Origin: Halobacteriales archaeon QS_9_67_15
Lineage (GTDB): Archaea; Halobacteriota; Halobacteria; Halobacteriales; Haloarculaceae
Assembly (NCBI GenBank): GCA_003023165.1
Contig: PXSD01000026.1
Span: 1-12,233, forward strand
DNA length: 12,233 bases
Direction of reading: 5' to 3'
The translations under genes were made by a program, and so were the position numbers. Within the stretch, counting starts at the first letter, position 1. Each line of letters begins with the position of its first letter. The notes under the pieces are model-generated. The model was not told where the DNA came from. It saw nothing but the letters and a program-made list of their open reading frames with translations, and made no database searches. This document shows positions 5,869 through 11,234 of the stretch, piece after piece.

Positions 5869-8013
5869 ATGGGCCAGTTAGCAACGCTGTTCGAACCCGA
5901 CAGAATAGCCGTCGTGGGGGCCACCGACCGCGAGGGCTCCGTGGGACGAGCGATCACGGCGAACCTCCTCGCCGACTTCGAGGGGGACGTGGTCGCGGTC
6001 AACCCTACGAAAGACGAGGTGTTGGGTCTGGAATCGTACGACAGTGTGACAGCCGTTTCCGACGTCGACGTGGCCGTCATCGTCGTCCCGCCACCCGTCG
6101 TCATCGAGGCGCTCCAAGAGGCCGGCGAGGCGGGCGTCCGCGACGTGGTCGTCGTCACCGCCGGGTTCGGCGAGTCGGGGAGCGAGGGCGCGACGCGCGA
6201 GCGGGAGCTCCGTGAACTCGCCGACGAGTACGACCTCAACCTCGCCGGCCCCAACAGCCTCGGGATCATGAACACCGGCGTCGGCATGAACGCGACGTTC
6301 GGCCCCGAGAGCGCCCAGAGGGGGTCGATCTCTTTCATGAGCCAGTCGGGCGCGTTCATCACGGCCGTCGTCGACTGGGCCAACGACCGCAACCTCGGCT
6401 TCCACAACGTCGTCTCGCTCGGCAACAAGGCTGTCCTCGACGAGAGCGACTTCGTCGCCGAGTGGGGCGAGGACCCCGACACCGACGTGATTTTGGGCTA
6501 CCTCGAAGACGTGGTCGACGGCCGGGAGTTCGTCCGCGCCGCGCGCGAGGTGTCACGCGACACCCCCATCGTCGTCGTCAAGTCAGGGCGGACGGAGGCC
6601 GGAGCGTCGGCCGCCGCCTCGCACACCGGCGCCATCGCGGGCTCCGAGGCCGCCTACGAGGCCGCGCTGGACCAGGCGGGCGTCCTCCGCGTCGAGACTG
6701 TCCAAGACCTCTTCGACTTCGGGAGCATCCTCGCGGGACAGCCGCTGCCCGAACAGGACGGGGTCGCCATCGTCACCAACGCCGGCGGTCCGGGCGTGAT
6801 GACGACCGACGCGGTGGGCGACTCGACCCTCTCGCTCGCGTCGTTCACCGACGAGACCGTCGACGCCTTCCGGGACGCGCTCCCCGACGAGGCCAACGTC
6901 TACAACCCGGTCGACATCATCGGCGACGCGCCCGTCGAACGCTTCGAGGAGGCCCTCGACATCGCCCTCGCGGACCCGAACGTCGGCGCCGCGGTAGTGC
7001 TCGCCTGTCCCACCGCGACGCTCTCCTACGAGGCGCTGGCCGACGCGGTCGTCGACTTGCAGGCCGAGTACGAGACGCCCGTGGCAGCGACGCTGATGGG
7101 CGGCTCTTCGACCCGGTCGGCCAACGACACGCTCTCGGCGGCCGGGATCCCGACCTACTTCGACCCGGCCCGCGCCGTCCGGAGTCTCGACGCGCTCCGG
7201 GAGTACCGCGACATCAGCCGGCGCGAGTACACGGAGCCGGAGACCTTCGACGTGGACCGCGGGGCCGCCCGCGAGATCCTCGAGTCGGCCGACCGCCGCG
7301 ACACGAACCGCCTCGGCGTCGAAGCCATGGGGCTACTTGACGCCTACGGGATCCCGACGCCCGCCGCCGAGGTCGTCGACTCGCGCTCGGACGCGGTGGA
7401 CGCCGCCGAGCGAGTCGGCAGCGAGGGACGCCGTCCCTCGGGGAACCGGACGCAGTCCGGTGAGAGCGACGAGGTCGTCATGAAGATCGTCAGCCCGGAC
7501 ATCCTGCACAAGTCCGACATCGGCGGCGTCGCCGTCGGCGTCCCGCCCGGGGAGGTCGCCGACACCTACGAGGACCTCGTGACCCGGGCGCACAACTACC
7601 AGCCCGACGCGACGATCCTCGGCGTGCAGGTCCAGGAGATGCTCGACATGGACAGCGCCGTCGAGACCATCGCGGGGACGAACCGCGACCCGCAGTTCGG
7701 CCCGCTGGTCCTCTTCGGCCTCGGCGGTATCTTCGTCGAAATCCTGGAGGACACGACCGTCCGCATCGCACCGGTGAGCGAGCCCGCGGCCGAGGAGATG
7801 CTGTCGGAGATCGACGCCGCCCCGCTGTTACGCGGCGCACGCGGTCGAGACCCCGTCGGCGAAGGAGCTGTCGTAGAGACGCTCCAGCGGCTCTCCCAGC
7901 TCGTCACCGACTTCCCGGCGATCGTGGAACTGGACATCAACCCGCTCGTCGCCACGCCGGACGGCGTTCGGGCCGTCGACGTGCGACTCACCATCGACCA
8001 GGAGGAACTATGA
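5869..8013 (+). CDS. acd: Acetate--CoA ligase (ADP-forming), fused alpha-beta
   Basis: This 714-residue enzyme interconverts acetyl-CoA + ADP + Pi with acetate + ATP + CoA; in haloarchaea it makes ATP during overflow metabolism. Domains run in the fused alpha-beta order: CoA-binding Rossmann domain (about 1-130, IAVVGATDREGSVG), ligase domains (about 150-450, ISFMSQSGAF), and ATP-grasp (about 480-714, VMKIVSPDILHKSDIGG). Key residues are the phospho-carrier His252 in ASHTGAI, the likely partner Glu213 in GYLEDV, and His547 in LHKSD. At residues 518-533 an unusual Arg/Ser/Gly-rich insert (SEGRRPSGNRTQSGES) interrupts the start of the ATP-grasp domain; its DNA is two hairpins, and the protein is longer than I expect for the family by about this much. 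The stop overlaps the next start (ATGA), so the two genes form an operon. Confidence 0.96.
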   Translation: MGQLATLFEPDRIAVVGATDREGSVGRAITANLLADFEGDVVAVNPTKDEVLGLESYDSVTAVSDVDVAVIVVPPPVVIEALQEAGEAGVRDVVVVTAGFGESGSEGATRERELRELADEYDLNLAGPNSLGIMNTGVGMNATFGPESAQRGSISFMSQSGAFITAVVDWANDRNLGFHNVVSLGNKAVLDESDFVAEWGEDPDTDVILGYLEDVVDGREFVRAAREVSRDTPIVVVKSGRTEAGASAAASHTGAIAGSEAAYEAALDQAGVLRVETVQDLFDFGSILAGQPLPEQDGVAIVTNAGGPGVMTTDAVGDSTLSLASFTDETVDAFRDALPDEANVYNPVDIIGDAPVERFEEALDIALADPNVGAAVVLACPTATLSYEALADAVVDLQAEYETPVAATLMGGSSTRSANDTLSAAGIPTYFDPARAVRSLDALREYRDISRREYTEPETFDVDRGAAREILESADRRDTNRLGVEAMGLLDAYGIPTPAAEVVDSRSDAVDAAERVGSEGRRPSGNRTQSGESDEVVMKIVSPDILHKSDIGGVAVGVPPGEVADTYEDLVTRAHNYQPDATILGVQVQEMLDMDSAVETIAGTNRDPQFGPLVLFGLGGIFVEILEDTTVRIAPVSEPAAEEMLSEIDAAPLLRGARGRDPVGEGAVVETLQRLSQLVTDFPAIVELDINPLVATPDGVRAVDVRLTIDQEEL
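7422..7461. repeat. Twin-hairpin in-frame insert inside acd
   Basis: Two perfect inverted repeats with 3-base loops sit four bases apart: CGAGGGAC-GCC-GTCCCTCG (7422-7440) and ACCGGAC-GCA-GTCCGGT (7445-7461). They encode the atypical peptide GRRPSGNRTQSG, low in acidic residues, in a loop between two conserved parts of the ATP-grasp domain. The unit keeps the reading frame. It looks like a small inserted element; I have a sense of similar Arg/Pro/Ser/Gly inserts in other haloarchaeal proteins but cannot confirm it. Confidence 0.6.
8001..8006 (+). promoter_or_regulatory. Shine-Dalgarno site of the phosphotransacetylase-family gene
   Basis: GGAGGA ends three bases before the ATG at 8010, inside the last codons of acd. 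It fixes the start and shows coupled internal initiation, in contrast to the nearly leaderless first gene of the operon. Confidence 0.65.
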
Positions 8014-9080
8014 AACCCATATTCGTTACGGCCACCGGAGACGGCACCGGCAAGACAGCCATCGCCATCGCGCTCGCGAAGCTCGCACAGGACCAGGGCC
8101 TCGACGTGGGCTACTTCAAGCCCAAGGGGACCCGACTGAAGAGCCCCGTCGGCAAAACCCGCGACGAGGACCCGCTGCTCGCCACCGAGATGCTCGGGAT
8201 CGACGCCGAACTCTCGGAGTTGGAACCGGTCGTCTACTCGTCGGCGTTCATCGAGGAGGCGATCCGCGGCGACCGCGGCGACGACGTGCGCAACCGCGTC
8301 CGCGAGCACTTCGACGCCCTCGACGACCAGTACGACCTCGTCGTAATCGAGGGCGGCGGCCGCCTGGAGACCGGCGGGATCGTCGGCCTGACGGACCCGG
8401 ACGTGACCGAACTGCTCGACGCGCGGACGGTGCTCGTCGCCGGGTACACGAACCCGGCGGACGTCGACGGCGTGCTCGCGGCCGCTCGGCAGTTCGACGG
8501 CAACCTCGCGGGCGTCCTGTTCAACGCCGTCGCGGACGGTAACTTCGACTCGCTGAACACGGACGTCGTCCCGTTTCTCGAGACGCGCGACATCCCCGTA
8601 CTGGGCATCGTCCCGCGGGTTCGAGCGCTCGCGGGTGTGACAGTTGCGGATCTGGCCGACGCGCTCGGCGCGGAACTACTCGACCCCGAGGCGTCGACGG
8701 ACGGCTTCGTCGAACGCTTCGCGGTCGGGGCCATGGGCAGCGACGCCGCGCTGCGTCACTTCAGGCGGACGCGCAACGCCGCGATGGTGACCGGCGGCGA
8801 CCGCTCGGAGATTCAAGTGGCCGCACTCGAGGCACCGGGCATCGAGTGTATCGTCCTGACCGGTGGGCTCAGACCGTCGGACGCGATCGTCGGCAAAGCC
8901 GCGAAGGCCGACGTCCCCGTCTTGCTCGTCCAATCCGACACGAAGGTCACCGTCGACCGCATCGAAGACATGCTGAGTACGGGCCGGACTCGAAACGCCG
9001 AGACCGTCGAACGGATGCGAGAACTCCTGTCGGCACACGCGAACGTCGAAGCGTTGCTGCCGGAGGAAACCGGGGACTGA
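8010..9080 (+). CDS. Phosphotransacetylase-family protein (BioD-like P-loop + DRTGG domain)
   Basis: The 356-residue protein has the two regulatory-type domains found at the N-terminus of long bacterial phosphotransacetylases, without the acetyl-transferring catalytic domain. Residues 1-210 form a BioD/CobQ-like P-loop domain: GDGTGKTA (Walker A, residues 10-17), KPKGTRL, and VVIEGGGRLETGG. Residues about 215-330 are a DRTGG domain (AMVTGGDRSEIQ, IVLTGGLRPSD, VPVLLVQSDT). Direct overlap with the ADP-forming acetyl-CoA synthetase gene suggests it regulates or partners that enzyme; an independent acetyl phosphate reaction is unlikely given the missing domain. The length is normal for the archaeal version and nothing looks broken. 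The closing LLPEETGD is followed by an intergenic region with candidate terminator structures. Confidence 0.93.
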   Translation: MKPIFVTATGDGTGKTAIAIALAKLAQDQGLDVGYFKPKGTRLKSPVGKTRDEDPLLATEMLGIDAELSELEPVVYSSAFIEEAIRGDRGDDVRNRVREHFDALDDQYDLVVIEGGGRLETGGIVGLTDPDVTELLDARTVLVAGYTNPADVDGVLAAARQFDGNLAGVLFNAVADGNFDSLNTDVVPFLETRDIPVLGIVPRVRALAGVTVADLADALGAELLDPEASTDGFVERFAVGAMGSDAALRHFRRTRNAAMVTGGDRSEIQVAALEAPGIECIVLTGGLRPSDAIVGKAAKADVPVLLVQSDTKVTVDRIEDMLSTGRTRNAETVERMRELLSAHANVEALLPEETGD

Positions 9081-9121
9081 AGCCCCGCTGTAACGCAGTT
9101 GAAATAACCCATCGAAATAGA

Positions 9122-9177
9122 AAATCCCCCTCACACCCGAAGGGATTTGGGGGAAACGAAGCGTTAGCTGTATTTTT
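9122..9177 (+). terminator. Candidate terminator region after the acd operon
   Basis: About 40 bases after the stop, AAATCC (9122-9127) can pair with GGATTT (9143-9148), or CCCCC with GGGGG just beside them, followed by a TATTTTT tract at 9171-9177. Archaeal termination relies mainly on T-tracts, so the tract is the more relevant signal; pairing may be incidental. Confidence 0.3.
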
Positions 9178-9207
9178 AGTCCTCTCACATCTGAACGATC
9201 GCTCATA

Positions 9208-9283
9208 CTTATTAGGGAACGCACCTTCGTTTCGGATGGAGCCAGTCGGCTCCGTAGTGTCACACGCTGGGGCGTCTCGCCCC
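9208..9283 (+). other. Intergenic TATA-like element followed by two hairpins
   Basis: CTTATTA (9208-9214) is centred 25 bases ahead of an ATG at 9236 and of two perfect inverted repeats: GGAGCC-AGTC-GGCTCC (9238-9253) and GGGGCG-TCT-CGCCCC (9269-9283). A short frame from that ATG (51 codons) overlaps the bioD remnant and is not convincing as a gene. The arrangement could mark a small RNA, a two-sided terminator between convergent genes, or a remnant promoter of a lost gene. The sequence CTTCGTTTC occurs twice nearby and once inverted (GAAACGAAG). Confidence 0.3.
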
Positions 9284-9316
9284 ATCGTTCCCCTTCGTTT
9301 CGACCGTAGCGGTGGC

Positions 9317-9739
9317 TCACTCGTCCGTTCTCGACGGAGACGGGGTCACGCCGGGAGGGAGGTGCGCTCTGAGCCCGCCGACCGGCGCTAACGGACTATC
9401 GAGCGACAGCGGTGGGAGCGTCCAGACCGGTCGCTCAGTCATCGCCTCGAGGGTCTCGGGATTCGTCCGCTCGGCGACGGAGCCGCCTTCGTATTCGTTA
9501 AGTACGATCCCGTGGACGCGACAGCCGCGTCGTTCGAGCGCCTCGGCTGTGAGCGCCGAGGGGTCGAGCGTCCCCAGTCCCGACCGGGCGACGACGATAG
9601 TCGGGACTCTCAGATCCGCGATCAGGTCGACGACCTCCGCGTCTCCCGCGAATGGGACACGCAGTCCTCCGATCCCTTCCACGACGCCGACGTCGGCGGA
9701 CTCGAGTTCGCGGTCGCGCAGTCGCCTCCCGGGGTCGAA
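9317..9739 (-). pseudogene. bioD: C-terminal remnant of dethiobiotin synthase
   Basis: The C-terminal two-thirds of BioD are clear: ADVGVVEGIGGLRVPFAGDA, EVVDLIADLRVPTIVVARSG, LGTLDP, then ALERRGCRVHGIVLNEYEGG and AERTNPETLE. BioD closes the ureido ring of dethiobiotin using ATP and CO2. The N-terminus with the GTDTGVGKT-type P-loop and the substrate-binding Lys region is absent: upstream of about 9739 the frame turns into unrelated Trp/Arg/Thr text with no start. An active enzyme is therefore not possible from this copy. In haloarchaea bioD usually follows bioF and bioB; here the intact bioB lies 1.5 kb upstream on the same strand, with unrelated genes between and no bioF, as if a rearrangement removed bioF and the front of bioD. 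Confidence 0.85.
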
Positions 9740-9910
9740 GCCGCGGTCTGTCGTACCCGCAGAAGTGGCCTGGCGACCCCTTGTCCTTTCGGTCCACCCC
9801 GGCGGTCGCCGACACGCGAGACAGCCGGTTGACCCGCGGCGCGCGGCTCGCCGCGGGACTCACTGCTGCCGGCCGCTACCCGTCCCCGGCGTCTGGTCAG
9901 TTCCCCGTCC

Positions 9911-10750
9911 TCAGGTGCGGTGTGGGCGGTGAGACTGCTGATCGCGGCGTTGGCCGTGGTGCCTGTTTTGTCGACTGCCGTGCTGGTCTCGGTGGACCCC
10001 CTGTTGGTACGGCTGGGCGCTGTGTGGTTGATGCCCCTGGTGTCGATCAGTGCGCCGCTGGCCGGCGTGGCGATGCTGTTGCTGGCCCTCGCCGAACCCG
10101 ACCGAACCGCGCGCCTGCCCCTGACCCTGCTGCAGACCATGTCGTCTCTGCTGGTGGTGCTGTCCGTGGGTCTGCTGGCTCCCCCGCTGGTGGTGGCCCT
10201 GCTGGTGGCGACCCTGCTGATGGTCGCTCTCCATGCCGGGAGCGAGGTCTTTCACCGCGTCCACGATGCCGCCGTGACCGCCCTGGTGACGCTGCTGACT
10301 GTTTCGTCCGCCGCGCTGGTGGTAGCTCTGGTGCTGCTGGTGCTGCTGGTGCTGCTGGCCCTGGTGGCGCGTCTGCTGGCGGTGCTGGTTCTGCTGATTG
10401 TGCTGCTGTCGTTGCTGGCTTCGATGTTGCTGGCCCTGCTGGTAGTGCTGACTTTGCTGATGGCGCTGCTGTCGTTGCTGGTTCCGGTGCTGCTGGCCCT
10501 GTTGATAACGCTGGCCCCGCTGATGTTGGTCGCTCCCCATGCCGGGAACGACGTTTTTGACCGCGTCGGCGATGCCCCCCCGATCATCGTGCTGTCGACG
10601 ACCTCCCTGTTGACCGCCTGTCTGGTGATGCTGTCGCCGGTCTGTCCGCTGGCCGCCTCGATAGACGCCCTGCGGGTTGTCGTGCCGGTCGTATCGTGCC
10701 TGCTCCCGTTCGTGTCGGTCCTGACCGAGGTGATGTGGGAAGTGTGCCAT
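9911..10750 (-). CDS. Gln/His/Arg-rich repeat protein with two dehydrin-K-like motifs
   Basis: From the ATG giving MAHFPHHLGQDRHE the frame encodes 279 residues, of which by my count about 76 are Gln, 41 His and 39 Arg, with only about 18 Asp/Glu and no Cys or Trp. That is a basic, very hydrophilic, probably disordered protein in an organism with an acidic proteome. A 17-residue module occurs twice, GGIADAVKNVVPGMGSD (58-74) and GGIVDAVKDLAPGMESD (160-176). Between them a 21-residue Gln/Arg/His unit is repeated in tandem (82-102 and 103-123, each starting YQQGQQHR). The N-terminus has YDRHDNPQGVYRGG. The module recalls the dehydrin K-segment (KKGIMDKIKEKLPG), and the filler recalls dehydrin phi-segments. 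The other two long frames here are low-complexity translations of the same CTG/CAG-rich DNA. No close TATA box or Shine-Dalgarno is visible, which lowers confidence. Confidence 0.6.
   Translation of the reverse strand: MAHFPHHLGQDRHEREQARYDRHDNPQGVYRGGQRTDRRQHHQTGGQQGGRRQHDDRGGIADAVKNVVPGMGSDQHQRGQRYQQGQQHRNQQRQQRHQQSQHYQQGQQHRSQQRQQHNQQNQHRQQTRHQGQQHQQHQQHQSYHQRGGRNSQQRHQGGHGGIVDAVKDLAPGMESDHQQGRHQQGHHQRGSQQTHGQHHQQRRHGLQQGQGQARGSVGFGEGQQQHRHAGQRRTDRHQGHQPHSAQPYQQGVHRDQHGSRQNRHHGQRRDQQSHRPHRT
10223..10273 (-). repeat. Second copy of the GGI-DAVK-PG module
   Basis: This stretch encodes GGIVDAVKDLAPGMESD. It differs from the first copy at seven codons, including both silent and replacement changes, so the copies are old and not a recent duplication. 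The core G-I-x-D-A-V-K-x-x-x-P-G-M-x-S-D is kept. Confidence 0.6.
10382..10507 (-). repeat. Tandem 63-bp repeat, two units, Gln/Arg/His-rich
   Basis: Two adjoining units (10445-10507 and 10382-10444) each encode 21 residues beginning YQQGQQHR and sharing the QQRQQ core. The periodicity is in multiples of three, as expected for coding DNA. Beyond them, at about 10325-10365, is a shorter CAG-CAG-CAC triplet run (QQHQQHQQH). Confidence 0.65.
10529..10579 (-). repeat. First copy of the GGI-DAVK-PG module
   Basis: This encodes GGIADAVKNVVPGMGSD, an amphipathic-helix-like segment ending in Pro-Gly. It lies just before the long Gln-rich tract, whereas the second copy lies after it, 102 residues later. 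Confidence 0.6.
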
Positions 10751-10897
10751 GGTAGTTGGTCTCGGACTGCGGTGGTCGACGCCATCGTGCAACGGGTCGG
10801 AGACCGCACTCGAACTACGGCTACCCCGACGGAGAGGCTGTAGCTTGGGCTCGCAAGCCGACTACGCCTCGCGACGTGGCGCAAGAACGAGCGGATA

Positions 10898-10928
10898 GAG
10901 CGCTTAGAATTATCCGACGATAGCGCTC
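10898..10928. other. Inverted repeat with AT-rich centre upstream of the Gln/His-rich gene
   Basis: GAGCGCT and AGCGCTC are perfect 7-base arms around a 17-base centre that holds the only AT-rich patch (TAGAATTAT) between the dehydrogenase remnant and the Gln/His-rich gene. It could be the distal promoter/operator of that gene, leaving a leader of about 130 bases, or a terminator hairpin of the gene upstream. I see nothing else in this 207-base gap. Confidence 0.3.
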
Positions 10929-10957
10929 GAAGCGAACTGCGTCGGAGTCGAGGTCAG

Positions 10958-11200
10958 TCAGAAACTCGGCATGGTCTCGGCGGGGCCGTAGACACCGTAG
11001 TCGTCGGCGCGGTTGCGGGGGACGGCGGCTTTCAGGTAGCCCAGTGCGGGGCCATTGACGTTGGCCTCCATGCTCGTCGCGTCGTCGAGCCGGAACGTGT
11101 TCGTCCCGCGACCGGCGAGCCCGTTCCTGTGTCGGGACACGTCGAGCGTTCGTCTGCCGATGCCGCCGGTTCCGAGCACTGCGAACGTCACGTCGTTCAC
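10958..11200 (-). pseudogene. Internally deleted NAD(P)-binding dehydrogenase remnant
   Basis: From a GTG the frame gives 80 residues. The first 28 are the start of a Rossmann fold: FAVLGTGGIGRRTLDVSRH with GTGGIG at residues 10-15. Residue 29 onward jumps directly to what looks like the far C-terminus of a dehydrogenase (TNTFRLDDATSMEANVNGPA, LGYLKAAVPRNRADDYGVYG, ending PAETMPSF). I recall this start and end together from haloarchaeal saccharopine-dehydrogenase-like NAD(P)-binding proteins of 300 residues or more, so most of the middle seems deleted, in frame, near 11105-11120. The short product lacks a complete nucleotide site or a catalytic domain. It begins 34 bases after the bioB stop on the same strand and could be cotranscribed. 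Alternatively it is a genuine mini-protein; I think that less likely. Confidence 0.6.
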
Positions 11201-11234
11201 GGGTTGTGTGTCGTGTGAGAGTCATACCGCGCTG

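Noticed and set aside
9121..9165. Possible origin recognition box (Cdc6/Orc1 site)
   Set aside because: GGGGGAAACGAAG has some of the letters of haloarchaeal ORB elements, but the arrangement does not fit, there is no repeated array, and no cdc6/orc1 gene is present.
9236..9391. 51-codon plus-strand ORF from the ATG after the intergenic TATA-like element
   Set aside because: Its text is made of hairpin sequence and the antisense of the bioD remnant, ending in an Arg-rich stretch. It has no recognisable domain, so I keep only the RNA/terminator possibility.
10325..10365. CRISPR-like or simple-repeat array of GCTGCTGGT units
   Set aside because: There are no spacers; the triplet periodicity is explained by Gln-Gln-His codons in the repeat protein.
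9920..10843. Long plus-strand frame encoding a Leu/Val-rich, membrane-like protein of about 307 residues
   Set aside because: It is the reverse reading of CAG/CAC codons as CTG/GTG, so its hydrophobicity is a by-product. The repeated motifs and 21-residue periodic unit read better on the minus strand, and it has no promoter or homology I recognise.
10252..10884. Minus-strand Ser/Thr/Ala-rich frame overlapping the Gln/His-rich gene
   Set aside because: It is another frame of the same repeats (AGC/ACC for CAG/CAC). In the two module regions its third positions are A-rich, unlike the Gln/His frame, and it yields no repeated motif of sense.
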